A DNA stretch of 64,000 bases, taken from NCBI GenBank assembly GCA_963082875.1, contig OY720100.1, forward strand, positions 13,354,591 to 13,418,590, given 5' to 3'. The first letter of the stretch is position 1; every line of letters starts with the position of its first letter. Positions 1-12,200 of the stretch are shown here, piece by piece. The position numbers and the translations under genes were made by a program. This DNA comes from Corella eumyota (taxonomy: Eukaryota > Chordata > Ascidiacea > Phlebobranchia > Corellidae). Under the pieces are notes generated by a model. The model saw only the letters and a list, made by a program, of their open reading frames with translations. It was not told where the DNA came from and did no database searches.

Positions 1-380
1 TTTTTATGTTGTAGCAAGTAAAACGCAATAAAAGTACGGAAATTTCTAGAGTCGAGTCAAAACAACTAGCAGTTAAATAGTTAGGCAACATACTCAAAAA
101 CACTCAAAACTGCACCGAGAATTACTTTATAGGTTTTGGCTAAAAAGTCGACCTTCTTGAAAAGATTATACCAGCACAAGAAAAATAAAATATTACATTT
201 TGTAACAATAAACCATGTTTTTGGTTTTATAACTATTGGTTTTATTCACTTTTATGATAGCGCAAATTAAACCTCTTGGTGTCAAAACCAACCATTAGGT
301 TAATAATTAGCAGGATATATCGCAAGTTCAATGATATACAAAAATGTCAAAGGATCTTATTGTCATATGTTTTAAACCTA

Positions 381-555
381 ACCGCACCAACGCCACACTA
401 TTCGCTCTTGAGCCTGACGTTTACGAATAGGTTATGGTGTCGGATTTATAAGCCAAAAGGTTTCGGATTCGAGCCGCACCAATACTAAGCTATCGTTCTT
501 GAGCCCGGCGTTCACGAATAGCTTAAACACATCACAACCGCACGCCCTTACTCGA
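381..555. repeat. short degenerate tandem repeat
   Basis: Two units of about 92 bp can be aligned by eye. Each starts with a CCGCACCAA word (near 383 and 475), then a TTGAGCC core, then ACGAATAG. A third partial start, CCGCACG, lies near 538. The units are diverged. No tRNA cloverleaf could be folded. The rest of 1-650 is AT-rich and shows no gene. Confidence 0.45.
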
Positions 556-650
556 TAAAAAAATTAAAAAAAACTGTTCCCTTAATATGAAAAAAATAAA
601 CCGGAAAAATTTGAAACGAAAATATTAAAACTTAAATTTGGCCTAATTAA

Positions 651-1126
651 TTATCTACCTTCTGGTTCCATGCATTCATAAACGTTGTAAGAGTGATCAC
701 ATCTTCCAGTTTTCTCATTAAACACTGTTCCTTCCGCACAGTTTCTTTCATATAAAATACCTGCAATAGATTTCTTTAATAAAAAAAAAAATTTACTCAA
801 ATATATTTGGTATATCTTTATATCAACTTTTGCGTTAAGAATGTATTTTTTATAATAAAATAAATATGGATCTTACCGTTTGCGCATTCGTAATAAGTTT
901 CACATACCCCCTCTATCTTATAATTGCCATCTGGTAAAAATGTACAATCTATATCTGTAGCTAAATTGTAAAAAAACGTAAATGAAAAATAAATTATAGT
1001 TAAAATTTAAATTTAATTTTTAGAAATTTTAAATAAGGTATTTTTTTTGTAATTAACTATAAAATACTTGCCTGTAGAAGCGCGCCCACTCAAAAAGCAT
1101 GCTAAAAGAAGTACCAAAAGTTTCAT
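651..1126 (-). CDS. small secreted chitin-binding (CBM14/peritrophin-A) peptide
   Basis: Three exons on the minus strand (1072-1126, 877-960, 651-760) encode 82 residues. Residues 1-18 form a signal peptide: MKLLVLLLACFLSGRAST has a basic start and a leucine-rich core. The mature part has exactly six cysteines (24, 38, 44, 54, 67, 76), spaced C-x13-C-x5-C-x9-C-x12-C-x8-C. That is the peritrophin-A/CBM14 pattern, with the usual aromatic pair before the third cysteine (ETYYEC). The family binds chitin outside cells, in gut linings, cuticle or mucus. The whole mature protein is one domain, so it could act as a small chitin-coating or lectin-like peptide; that role is inferred. The first intron starts with GC instead of GT (CAG|gcaagt). 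The nearby GT would put the next exon into a stopped frame, so the GC-AG intron is well supported. The second intron is GT-AG. Confidence 0.85.
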
Positions 1127-2264
1127 ATTTTATATAATCGTTTTTACTGCGGACAAAACTAATTTGAAATGCGTAAGTTACAACCTCTATATATAGCTTG
1201 AAAGCGGAATAAATATAACTTTAAAGATTAAGGTAAAATTTACATTTTAATACGACGAAACCTTTGTATCTGTTTGCTTTAATTTCAACAGACGTCGTAA
1301 ATAAAAATAGGAACCTCCCACGTCGAAGTTTTCTTGCAATAGCAAACAATAAACTTCAATAACACATTTACTTAAATTGTTGATCGCCTTTGTTTTACGA
1401 TGTGGAAGAAAGATTCACGTTTTTTTTATTACATGTGGTTTAGAGATTGTTAGCGCGCGTGACTTTGCTGAAAGGTCACAAATAAGTCTTTCTTTAATTT
1501 CAGCACAATTTAGAATAAATTAAATTGTAAGACAAACACTTCAGCCTGAGTATGTCAAAATATTTTCCAGATTAAACAAATTCTGATTTATTTTTATGGA
1601 TATCAATTAAGCGGGTAAAAAAATATTTACATTTCTGTTGGGTTTTCCCGTAATAAAATCTTCGAAGTGCCTTTTGTTATCTTAAATCAATATGGATTTT
1701 ATCAGTAAAATTTATTTTGTATAATAAATACTTAAAATATGTTTAAGTATTTTAAAATAATTAAAAAGATTTGATTAATTGATTACTTTTTTGTTAGGCC
1801 TTAATCATCAAGAAAAAAATTAATTTAAAACTTTTCTTAAAATCGTTAATTTTAACACACTGTACACTGAAAATGTAAACCGATAAATGCTAAAATACAT
1901 TTTTAATTTTATTAAATTATTCACAAACAAGTTCAACTGAAAATTTCTATTAAACAAGACAAATTCTCACATTTTCTTTGCATTTCACTATCCTTTATAG
2001 AGACAGCCGACTTAAACCATCAATAGTTATACCTATCAGATAGTTATATGTTACGCAATAAGCAAAAATTGCTATAATGCTTTGTTTTTAAGTAATTGTT
2101 TTATTGTGTATTTCAACTAACTAAGCAAAGCACATAGCGTTCAAAATTTTAGCAAACAATTTAATACCTTTCAAAGTAAATGTATTGGTATATACAAATT
2201 AAAACTTGACAATAATTAGATTTCCCGCACTATCCCGCATCCCGTATATTAGTATTGTCCGCTA
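1127..2264. other. intergenic, no gene seen
   Basis: This stretch lies upstream of the CBM14 peptide and downstream of the PNPO-like gene, both on the minus strand. It is AT-rich, with many short A and T runs and no open frame that resembles a protein. The first 100 bases or so should hold the CBM14 promoter, but I see no clear motif. Confidence 0.5.
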
Positions 2265-2912
2265 CTACGGGCAAAGTCTTACAAATTTCCATTTCGAATT
2301 TGAGTTCTTATCAAAGCGAATTCGTTCATCCAATCCGTTTGGAAACATTTCAAGAAATTCAATCGACTCGGGAACAATGCGGAACGATTTTATAAATTCT
2401 GGCTTCGGTATATCATTCTCCATTCCGGCAAATTTCTCCCTGAAAACCGCATGCCCTTTCTGCAATTCCGCATATTCCGTCGCCGTTATTATTCCGCTTT
2501 TATTAGCCGAACTTTGAGCATCTAGTTTCATTACGCTATGCCACGAATAGTAAGGCGAATCATGAACTGCTGGTATGGTAACAGCCTTGCCTTCAACTCG
2601 TGCAGTCCTCTGCGTTGTTAGCCACATAACCGTAAAAGAAACAACTGGATTTTTTTCTAGTTCTTTGTTTTTTCCTGACGGAATGTAGGTGTCAAAACAG
2701 AAACCTTCTTCAGTAACTTTACCCAATGTTACAACTCTAACTCTTGGTTTACCGTTGGACACTGTAGCTAGTGACATTGTTGTCGCAAATATATTATGCG
2801 AAAGTTCTAAGTTAAGCCATTCTTGAAATCGAGATATTGGATTAAGAAGGCCTATCTCTTCATCAGTTAAATGGTCCTTAAAACTAAGGTCTAAGTTTAA
2901 ATTCAATGGCAT
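2265..2912 (-). CDS. PNPO-family flavoprotein (pyridoxamine 5'-phosphate oxidase-like)
   Basis: One uninterrupted 215-residue frame has the length and layout of pyridox(am)ine-phosphate oxidase, the FMN enzyme that makes pyridoxal phosphate. Family landmarks are present: the ATTMSLATV strand (residues 43-51), the FMN-loop motif SGKNKELEKNP (79-89), the ARVEGKA strand (104-110), FRIVPESIEF (177-186) and a C-terminal VRLCP like the family's ERLAP. Substrate-side residues are not kept. The family RLHDR motif reads GLDER (193-197), so the catalytic Arg and His are Gly and Asp. The YFHSRP phosphate-binding stretch reads YYSWHS, and WGGY is IKSF. It is therefore probably a paralogue with another substrate or a different role, not the main PLP-making oxidase. 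No intron interrupts it, unlike vertebrate PNPO. The start at 2912 gives the normal family N-terminus. Confidence 0.8.
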   Translation of the reverse strand: MPLNLNLDLSFKDHLTDEEIGLLNPISRFQEWLNLELSHNIFATTMSLATVSNGKPRVRVVTLGKVTEEGFCFDTYIPSGKNKELEKNPVVSFTVMWLTTQRTARVEGKAVTIPAVHDSPYYSWHSVMKLDAQSSANKSGIITATEYAELQKGHAVFREKFAGMENDIPKPEFIKSFRIVPESIEFLEMFPNGLDERIRFDKNSNSKWKFVRLCP

Positions 2913-3555
2913 TTTTTACTTTTAAATGCACTAACTTTAACTGCATATACTCATTGCCCACAATGGTATTATAGTTGAAATTCGTTGAAACAAAAAATAG
3001 GCTGTTACGCCGGATTAAGTTACTTTTGCTAAAAGGAATTCAAGTTTTGTCGACCGTATAGTTTTCTGTAATTTGAAACAAGAATAAACAAAGTCAAGCC
3101 TACCATGTTAGTTAACCAATATACAAGTCTTAGTACTTAATCTTGTACAACGACTTTTCCACTTTGCGAATTCAAAAAAAATGTTTATGTTAAAAACAAA
3201 TAAGCAAACAAAACAAAAAACATATAGCTTAATATTCAGTTTGTTGCATAAGCTTATTTTTCCTTACTTATTTTGCGCAAGGCCTGGGTAACAACTCAAA
3301 TACGTGACGATATTGATGAAAAAAAAACCTTGCATTGCAGTATTATTCATTATTGTAATTAGGTAATAAACAAAATAGAGCATAATAATAAAATAAGGCG
3401 GATTATTTAAGACGCCCTTAATATCCTAACGAGTCATTTTCAGCACTTTTTGTAACCGTAAACTTTATAACTTGCGTTAAAAATGGCAACCCTGTAATTA
3501 TTTTTCACAGGGAAATCCCCCAAATTATAGCATTCTGTTTGAAAAAAAATGCAAC
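2913..3555. promoter_or_regulatory. divergent promoter region between PNPO-like and RPP21
   Basis: The PNPO-like gene (-) and RPP21 (+) are transcribed away from each other with 643 bp between start codons. Both promoters must lie here unless the transcripts begin at distant exons. No TATA box or known motif stands out, and no other coding sequence is seen. Confidence 0.4.
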
Positions 3556-4625
3556 ATGGGAAAGAAAGGAATTTCGAGCACTCACAAACGAGATGTTTTT
3601 CATCGATTAAATTACCTGTACCAGGTGATTTCAATAAACAAAATGCATTTATTAAGTGTGGTAAAATATCTGAAGTCTAGCATGTTAACGTTATCTTAAC
3701 AATGTATTTTTAGGCGGCACATTTTGCTTTGACGATGAAACCTCCAAATGTTGAATTATCAAAATATTATTCCAACACGATGAAGGTCTTGGCACTTAAA
3801 AACGTTGACAGATTGTAAGTTTTATGCGTTTTATGTTTTAAAAAATGTTTGGTTTAATTACTACGGAAAAAACATTAATTAAATTACTAATGTTTTTTTT
3901 TCATTTATTTATTTTTGATGTGGAAAGGTTGACTTTACAACCCTAACATAGAGTAACATCAGTTACCCCAACCTAGCCTTGAGTTGCTTTTGGCAGTTTG
4001 GGATATTATAGATTATATTTAACCATCAATTAAGCTGTTGTTTAAGTGCTGGCTCAGCATAAGTTCATACTGTTTATGACGCCTTACTCACTACAGCATG
4101 AGAGCAGTGGGGATCATCAACCCACGACCTCATGTACAACCCACGACCTCATGTAGTATGGAAAGTGTTCTGACCACCACACAACGCTGCCAGTACTCTA
4201 TAAATAAACAAAGACCCAATTAAAAAATATAACGAAAAAAAATTAACAGTCAAGTAACAAAAGCTAAAGACCTTAAACTATATATATCTTTACTTTAGAA
4301 GTCCTTATATAAAAAGAACTATATGCAAAAAATGTTATATCATATTACTACCAGGAATTACGAGTAAAGTAAGAAATAAAAGTAAGTAGACAAAACTTCA
4401 ATTACAAAACAAAAAAATATTTAAAAAGAACCATATTATATATATGGTCAATTGTAATGTATATATTTAATTAAAATGTTTTGTTTTTTAACAGAAGGAA
4501 AAAAAGGTCATCTTATAATAAGTTGTACTGAATGCGGCGAATTAAAAAGATTTTTGCTAAATCCTGATTATAAACTGTGGCATGATAAAAATGATGGCAC
4601 TCACAGGGTTTTAGAAATGCCTTGA
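3556..4625 (+). CDS. RPP21: ribonuclease P protein subunit p21 (RPP21/Rpr2)
   Basis: Four exons (3556-3624, 3714-3814, 4299-4381, 4495-4625) join in phase to give 127 residues. The start MGKKGISSTHKRDVFHRLNY leads into RLNYLYQAAH (residues 17-26), which matches human RLNFLYQAAH. The central IKRTICKKC (61-69) matches human VKRTLCRGC, followed by LLPGIT. The second zinc half is CTEC (95-98), followed by GELKRFLLNP like human RSQRFLNDP. The two CxxC pairs (66/69 and 95/98) form the zinc site typical of Rpr2/Rpp21. The protein is a nuclear subunit of RNase P and assists pre-tRNA 5' maturation. It is shorter than human RPP21 (about 154) because the C-terminal tail ends soon after the second pair. 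A SINE sits in intron 2. Confidence 0.9.
3905..4205 (-). repeat. tRNA-like SINE, copy 1 (in RPP21 intron 2)
   Basis: Same family as the other SINE copies in this window, in reverse orientation. Shared words, read on the + strand, are ACATAGAGTAACATCAGTTACCCC, GCAGTTTGGGATATTATAGATTATA, GCTGGCTCAGCA and CAGCATGAGAGCAGTGGGGAT (each quoted in part). This copy carries a small internal duplication of CCCACGACCTCATGTA near 4120-4160. Confidence 0.8.
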
Positions 4626-5810
4626 ACTGTAATTTGTTTTATTATTTAAACAAAGTGCTAACATAAAATGTGTTTGGTTAATTTTATTTATTAACTTTAC
4701 TTCTCATTGAAAATATAATTTTTTTGTACCTTTTATTTAATACATATAGTTTTAAAACATTGTTTACTAAAAACATTGTTTAAAAACACATTCTAAAAAC
4801 ATTGTTTACTAAATTACTTTGCAATGTAGTTGTGTAACATGATACATTATATAGGCGGTAGGTGGCTCCAGAGAGCCAATATGTCATTTGAAATCCGTCT
4901 ATTTGCAGAAACGTTTTTGCAGAGTAAACTGCACCGTTAAATTAAATAGCGTAGGCGTTACGGGCCATATGGCAATTCGCCATTCTAATCTATTTCTTTC
5001 ATTTCCTATATCGTAAATATTTCCTTACCAGATTTTATTATTATTTTTTAAATGGCATTTTTTTGTTATTGTTTTATTCTTGGAAATCTTAACTTTGTAA
5101 TTTCTCTTTCTTAAAATCACTTAATTAGGTAACTATTCAAATATTTTTTTTATTTTTTGTATTTTTTATGAAATTTTTGAACAAAAATGGCGATTTAAAA
5201 CATATAAGAAATAAAATTTGAGGTTAAAAATGAAAACAAAAAAAAACAAAGATTAAATTTTAAGAAACGGTACAATTACCAAAGTCGTTTTTAACAGTGT
5301 GTACTGCGGACTGCCACTAACATTAATTAGCAGAAAAGGCTTCATAATCGTCGCTTGGCGACGCTATTTTTGGCTGTCATAAAACGACAACAATATTTTG
5401 AAAAGTAGTAAGAAAAAACACAACACTGAAGCAGAAACTGCAAGATAAAAAAAAGGTTTAAAACAAATGTTCTAGTATAGAAATCGTTGAATTAGAGAGC
5501 AGGCAGTGTGGCAAGCTATTGTTATTCGTTGTCACTCAGTCAGTTAGCTCAGGCGAGCATTGTCAGGGCAAGCCCAGTGGTCAAGCAAAAATACACCTTT
5601 AAAACCATAGTCCACTTTGAAACGCGGGCTTTGCCGGCCCTTCGTAGAAAAGAACACCTTCCAGTCGACACACATACATTTTAAAACACACAAGAAACAA
5701 TGACCCATTTTATGACGTCATTGTTTGCGAGGTACAGCGTTGTGTACCTGAGGCGTCATGGGTGTGCAAATAAAGAGACAAGAGCACCAGCAAAATGGAA
5801 CTAAAATCGT
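4626..5810. other. intergenic, no gene seen
   Basis: This lies between the convergent ends of RPP21 (+) and the IFI44-like gene (-), so it should hold both 3' UTRs. It is AT-rich to about 5280, then has mixed composition. A CRE palindrome TGACGTCA lies at 5713-5720. No coding sequence was recognised. Confidence 0.45.
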
Positions 5811-7508
5811 CTAAAACGAGGCGCTGCGAAGGCGCATATAGTCAAAACGAAAAGGTAAACATCTGCACATTGGCCGCGAGGTGGCAGAGTAGGCTCTTTT
5901 TCGACGGTCACGGCCACCGCCGCAAGCTGCAGTTCGGGAAACAATATCGCGCCAGACCGCTAAAAGTTGGGTATCTCGCTCGGGCGAGGGTCGAACCAGG
6001 GAGGGGTTGACAGATTCGTCACTCCAAGGTTCAAGTTCACATCGGTAGTTGTCGACCAGTTTGGCACCGGACCCGACTTCGGGCAGGGTGGGTAATTTTC
6101 TAGAGTGGCGACGGTCGTTAATTCGTCGTTGCTCGTCGACCAAAGTTTCTAGGCTGTACTCGTGCAGGCGATCTAACTGTTCGCTTGATTTCTCGGCGTC
6201 CAGCAAATCGGCCTTAGTGGCAACGGTGACGATCGGAATTTCTGAGGAAAGAAAAACAAAAGTTAAATTTGTTGACCTAGTTAATGTTGCAACAGCGTGC
6301 GGCAATCCGCCTTTCTCTTTCCATTCTCTCCAAGTTCAAACAAACTCGGGAGAGAGAAAACCCTAGCTGCTCTTATCGACATTAGTGTATGTGCGAGCGC
6401 GTGCGCGCATTTAGTTCATTACACAGCACCGGCAAAAGACGCATCAGCGTGCGCAAGCCGGCCAATGCGCGAGAGAGGCTTGTTTACCAGGTTTTTAAAG
6501 GCAATTTGTCAAAATCGTTTCTCTAAGTCGAAGCGATAAAACGCAGCCACGTGAAAAAGCCCTATGCCAACCCGTTACGTAACCCGAATTACTTTTAACA
6601 ACATTACACATGATAATTGCATAACCAATAACAAATACAACTTACTGTTAACTGTAGTGTGTTTCGAGGCCCGAATTGCTTGGTCGACCAAATTCATTAA
6701 ACGGGTTTGTGGTTCTTGGTTCAGCGCTGCAACATTCAGCACCAGGTCAATTCGGCGATGGGCTTCGAGTATCTTGTGATACCGCTTCTTGATTGTTTCT
6801 TTCGACATCAACAATACACAGGGTATGCATTTGGCCGGAATTCGGCCTTCCAAAACGTAACGAAGTATAAGAACGGCATGATCGTCGGCATGAATATCTT
6901 CGAACCCACGGGTGTCGTAAAACACGACCTTGCCTCCTGCTTTTTTGTTGTGGTACATCACACATTCGTCTATAACATGATTTCGGCCAGGGCAATATTT
7001 AGCGCGATCCTTCCATTCCTGTGTAAGGGCCATATTCATAGAATTGATCAAGGATGTTTTGCCTGAAAAAAAAACACATGTAAATTAAAATTGACATACT
7101 AGTTTTAATGTTATTGGATTTAGTTTAAGGCGTGTTTACAAAATATATAAAACTACGTCGTGTAAGTATATGCTTTACAAGCCGCAAGGCCGCAAACGGA
7201 GTTTACGCTTTAACTTTACATTAGAACACTACAAACTAAAGTCGTAAATATTTACCTGAAGCCTTGGGCCCGATCACTAGAACATTGAGATTTGTGTTAA
7301 GATGATGAAAACAACTTTTAATTAACTTTCTGCTTCTTTCATTTACATCGCCGGCTGGCCTTTTCGGGGCTTGGGCATTGCCAGCAGGATGCCTTGTTCT
7401 TTCGAATACCTCATTATGATTGCAATCTAACTTTCCTTCGCCTGCTGTTGCTTTGTCTAAAATATTAGCCTCGGTGGTTGCTGCTGATTGTGGAGCCATA
7501 ACTCTCAT
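5811..7508 (-). CDS. IFI44-like P-loop GTPase
   Basis: Three exons (7256-7508, 6646-7062, 5811-6241) join in phase to give about 366 residues. G1 is GPKASGKT (80-87), split by the first intron; G3 is DTRG (134-137); G4 is TKAD (232-235). Between G3 and G4, ADDHAVLILRYVLEGRIP resembles the stretch in vertebrate IFI44 and IFI44L that ends in a similar YILKGxIP word. Those are interferon-induced cytosolic proteins with a TLDc domain before the GTPase. Here no TLDc domain precedes it: residues 1-70 are low-complexity and the start MRVMAPQ is unremarkable. The C-terminal 30 residues are arginine-rich. GTP binding is likely from the intact motifs; an immune role is only inferred from the family. 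The first exon begins near a GC-richer stretch that is probably the promoter. Introns are 193 and 404 bp. Confidence 0.78.
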
Positions 7509-9226
7509 TTAGTTCATTTCAGGTTGTGCTTTACTTGTTCACGTATTAGTTGAGAATAAACTGCAAATCGAAATGCGTTCGCATTTCTAGGCCCAGCAAA
7601 CAACCGCAGAGAACTCGATTAAAAAAACTGACTCTTGCGCAAGCGAGATGACGCCAGCGCTAGAAAAAGGCAAAGCAATGGGCGCGACCACTAAAAGGTT
7701 GCGCGATCAGCTGTAAAATAAAGTAAACAACGTTTTTAAACTAATTTTAAAATTATTTCGTTCACTAAAACACTTCATGTAAAAATGAAGATATATATAA
7801 TAAGGTTAAGTAAAAATTAACTTTTTTAGATGAAAAATAAAGGACACGCGCACACATTCCAACCCTTAATAACTGGTCGTGCCCGAGCCAAACTGAGCCG
7901 GTATTGTTGCGAAATATCTCTCGTTTTTAACATAAAGAGAAAAACTGTTTGTTTCGCAATGTTAGGAAACCGTCAGAGTGAAGCTAGCATCTTTGTTATC
8001 CCAAGCGAACGGCTTTTGTTTATCGCTAAATATTAATATTTGCGGCCTAATCAGCTATAAAACCGCCAGTTCATTAGTTTAAATTTCGCAAGCCAACACA
8101 AATCAATTAATGATCTCCCTAATGGCGTTTTTTTGCAAACAACTAATGATAAACAAGTCGTAAACTCAGTTCAAAAAAGGAACACCTGAAAAAACTAAAG
8201 TGTTGCAACATATTTACTCAAAAATCCCGTTCCTTTTCAAACCCATTATAGCGTTGGATATATTTCACAATAGATGTCGAAATGACGCCAATCTACGTCT
8301 ACGCTTCATTATCAATATATTCAATTACATTACATCATTTTATTGGTAAGGCCCGAGCGCTGGTAGTCAGAAAAAATGACGTACCCAATTAATTGTTTTA
8401 TTGTTTTAACAATACCTTCTATGACATACACGCAGTACTTGGGTTTCAACTTTAGGAATATTATTTTATTATCAAATTTTCCGGTCGAAAATACCATTTA
8501 AACTAAGGAATGACGCCGACAAATGGATTTGGTTACCAGCCAATGGCGATTCGCTACGCAAATAAGATAATAATGAAAACTTGAACTTTTCGGAGCACTT
8601 TAGGCTAAACTGCTTTTGGATAATGGTTATCGAAAATAAATCGAGCAAGATAGCATCTAAATCCCATTTTAGCTCTACGTCATAATACCAATTCCTGGTT
8701 AAGTGGTCCTCATTCGATGACGTGCAGGAAAACCTTATGTAAAATACAAGACGATATAAGGAAGTGTAATTAAACTGAATATATACTTGCGGTAGCAGAT
8801 TGCCCCTACTGATAATTCGTTAAACCAATCTATATTGCAGGTCAGTTAGGTTTACACGGCCAAGACAATATAATGAAGAGAATAAAAAGAGAAAAACGAA
8901 GAATGAGAAAGAAGTTGACCAATTGGAGCTTGAGAAACCGGCGTTTATGGGTATAAAGATAAGCGGTGCGTTAAAATTTGCGATATATAGCTTTCAACTC
9001 GTTTACACAAGAAAAATGAATAAGTAAAGTTTAAAAGCATAACATAGGTTAACCCTTATTAGTAATAAAAAGCCTAAAAACTAAAATTTGAGGCATTTAC
9101 ATAATGCTAGTATATAAAAAACGCTACATCGCTAAAATTAACGGATCGCAATATTTTACGGCACAACTCATCTAGCCGGCCGGCGGATCGATTATGCTCT
9201 CGCACAGGGTTGCGTAATTTTCTTTG

Positions 9227-9234
9227 TGACGTCA
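9227..9234. promoter_or_regulatory. CRE palindrome in a longer inverted repeat
   Basis: TTTGTGACGTCACAAA (9223-9238) is a perfect 16-base palindrome centred on a full CREB/ATF site. It is the most symmetrical of the nine sites in the 7.5-22.8 kb region. Confidence 0.55.
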
Positions 9235-12200
9235 CAAAGCCCATGTACGCTTATTAACCAATCAGAAGCGATGTCGAAATAAGCATTTGTTGTACTTCAA
9301 CGAATTCTATGAATTATTGACTCGGTTTGAAAATGCGCGATTACGTAAAAAAAACAAGCTAATGACAAACAGGTTTTAACACTCCTTGATTTGCGACTTA
9401 CAAATATCTACGTACGTGGCCCTGTTATTACAAACAAATAGACTGTTGCATAATTGAACCAGTTAATCAGTAACAAAAGATTTAGGGTGGGGGAATTTAA
9501 ATTTACGCCTGGAAACCAGACTTTTGATTACATGAAAGTCAATTTAAGCCCGTTTTTGGACCTATTATTTTTACTAGACTATTTCGCAATTTTTTCCGAA
9601 AATTACGGTACCAATATTTCGCAACATCGTCTATTATGTTGCTAAGGCTATTTCGCAACGGCATCAGGCCGTACCATTTATCCGAATTTCGCAATTTGAT
9701 GATGACGTCACGCTCAAAATTTCGAAACAAGAGATTGTTTAGGTCTCAACGGTGCTCAAAAGTCGTCCATAAAAAGTCGCGGTAACTAAGCGAAATAAAC
9801 CACACAAAATAAGAAAAAAAATCAAGTTTTAAACATGTTTAAGCCTACACAATACCTATTCATATTGTATGTTAAATAGAACTGCTCAATAGATAAGTAA
9901 TCAATATTTAAAATTGAATCGAAAGTAGTTCACTCCGAGTCGGCACTGAATTATAACGAGCCGGCGTTTTCAGTCAGCTGATCATTGTGTTTCGCTTCGC
10001 TGAATAATGGATGAGTCAGCCCGTTGACACGTCATAATCATACATGCAACCGCGAAGAATGAGCGGCCGGCCTTTTTTTAAATATATTATGACAGTCAAT
10101 ACAAAAACAATGTGAGCGCCTGAAATTTATGACATTGCATGGACACGTTATTTCCTGCTGCGCAGCTAAAGAGGCTTTTGTCCTTTTAAACCGTTGCTAA
10201 GGGAAGTTGCGCAAACGAGTGTAACTAGCTGTTTATTTCACAACCCTCTAGTCATATTACTGAAATGATTTTGTTAAAAAAGCAACTTACATGACAACCT
10301 GTCAGCGCGTACCGGCACCATAACGAATTAGACACATATATGTTTTATTTTATTATAGAACACTTTTCTAGGCCGTTATTGTGTATATAGGTAGGTGTGT
10401 GGTAAAAACTGGCCTTAAAATATTTGCTTTGTGTTCTATATTTAGCAGGGCCCTTCAAATAGACTAAAGGACCTACGGGTAGACATATGGTTATATTAAA
10501 AAAACCTTCTTGTGCAAAATCTGTATAAGAGAAAACTAAACACGACCGAAATACCAATGCAAAGAGTGCAATTATAATACGGTCTATATTTAGCTCGTTC
10601 AATTAACACCCCACGCCGGCCGGCTTGTAATATTGATTACCTATACCACATATGAATCATAACTGCAACGGGTATGCATGCAGCATGTAATGATGCATTG
10701 TTTTGCCTGTCAACACTGTTACATCTATAACAGCTAAGCCGAAACAGGAACTTGTAGCGCTAATGCGCGATGCAATTTGAAATTAATTACTAATTGTAAA
10801 CTTCCACATAACAATATAATGTATTTACAACAGGATAGTGTAATCTTAATCAAATATTTGAAGTCTTTATTTCAACACTTGTTTGTGTAGTGAAAAAAAC
10901 ACAATATTAAAATAGATTCTTTTGTAAAAAAATGAATATAAAATGTGTTACAACTATATTTATTTAAAAACTGTTAAATTATTGATTTCTGATTCAAATT
11001 ATAAGCAAACAGAATATAAAATTGGGGAAAAGTTTTGCACACGTTTAACCTGGGAAACTACCTTTAGAAAATTTAACGAAAAAAATCCCCGAAAAAAACA
11101 CCAAGGATATTTTTAAGTCTCAAAAATAAGGAACCTACTGTTTCGTACTTTAATATAGATCACCTGATGTCTGGAATACCTGGTTTTTAACCCAAAGTAA
11201 CCTTCTAAAAAAAATAATATTGGAAAATCTAAGAACCAATTTTTTACATCTACTCCTATTGAAATAATATGCAAATACATTCTCCAAATGTAATCTATTA
11301 AAAAAAAAAAAAAAATAATCGTTTTTAACCACAGTTTAAAGTACAGTAAACAGGATATATTAAGGTTGTTAAAAGCAAAACAAAATTTCATAAACGTTAT
11401 GTAACATTCTTATCTTGCTAAGAAAACAGGATAAATAAGTAGGCCAACATACGGCTTAGCATGTAAAACCAGTTCCTATCATGTAAAACAAAATCGCTTT
11501 GAACTAGGCTAAGTTTATAACAAGTTAATAAACAGCATGACATTACTACATTTTAACACATTCGCAAAAACATCAATATTTACTCAATTTTCGTGGGAAT
11601 GGCGCCATAAAAGGGGGTAAAGTATGGAACGAGGCGGCTTCAGAGGAGTAGTTGGGTAAAAAGTGTCGGCGCGAAGGTAGGCGTGTAACATACAAAATCC
11701 AATGACAGAAAGCCTGATGAATAACATTACTTGTAAATGAAAACCGCTGGAGAGCATGACCTTATGTGTGATTATGACCTCATAAATAACTTATTAGTGT
11801 TATGTATGGTAACTAAGCCAAGGAGGTATTTACAAATTTCCCATAAAGAAAGAAAAAAAAGCCCAGGAGTTCACATATTCCTAATACGTGATGTAGTACA
11901 CGTTTAGTGTATTCTAATGAACGCCTAATCAAATTCAAACAAAGTAAAAAAAGTTTTCCATTGGGTTAATAAACATGTGTACTTGCACGTTTCATAGAGG
12001 TTAAGAGGTTATCATCCACTTTGCCAGGAAACTTTACGTCCACGGTTAAATTTATTAACGGCTGACGTCACTCGCTACGCAAATCGCGGTGCTCTTATTC
12101 CGATTTGTTCCAAAAATAAAAAACGTCCCGCAAAAATACACGTCAAAATATAATATGACAACGCAATGCACATTTTCTCCATCGCACTTAAGCCATTATA

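Noticed and set aside
470-500. Possible tRNA 3' half (GGATTCGAGCC then GCACCA)
   Set aside because: Part of a degenerate tandem repeat; no cloverleaf could be folded.
3714-4625. First reading of the RPP21 exons joined 3814 directly to 4495
   Set aside because: That join gives a stop in every phase; adding the exon at 4299-4381 restores the frame and the first zinc pair, so the four-exon model was adopted.
6049-6539. Open frames on the + strand opposite the IFI44-like exon 3 (105 and 80 residues)
   Set aside because: They are shadows of the real minus-strand exon and continue into its intron; they resemble no protein.
7830-8036. 68-residue + strand frame after the IFI44-like gene
   Set aside because: No signal peptide, no family resemblance, no splice context; likely chance.
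10345-10602. 85-residue minus frame starting with a hydrophobic stretch, secretion-like
   Set aside because: The rest of the frame is low in conserved features and no processing sites or neighbours support a neuropeptide or secreted gene.
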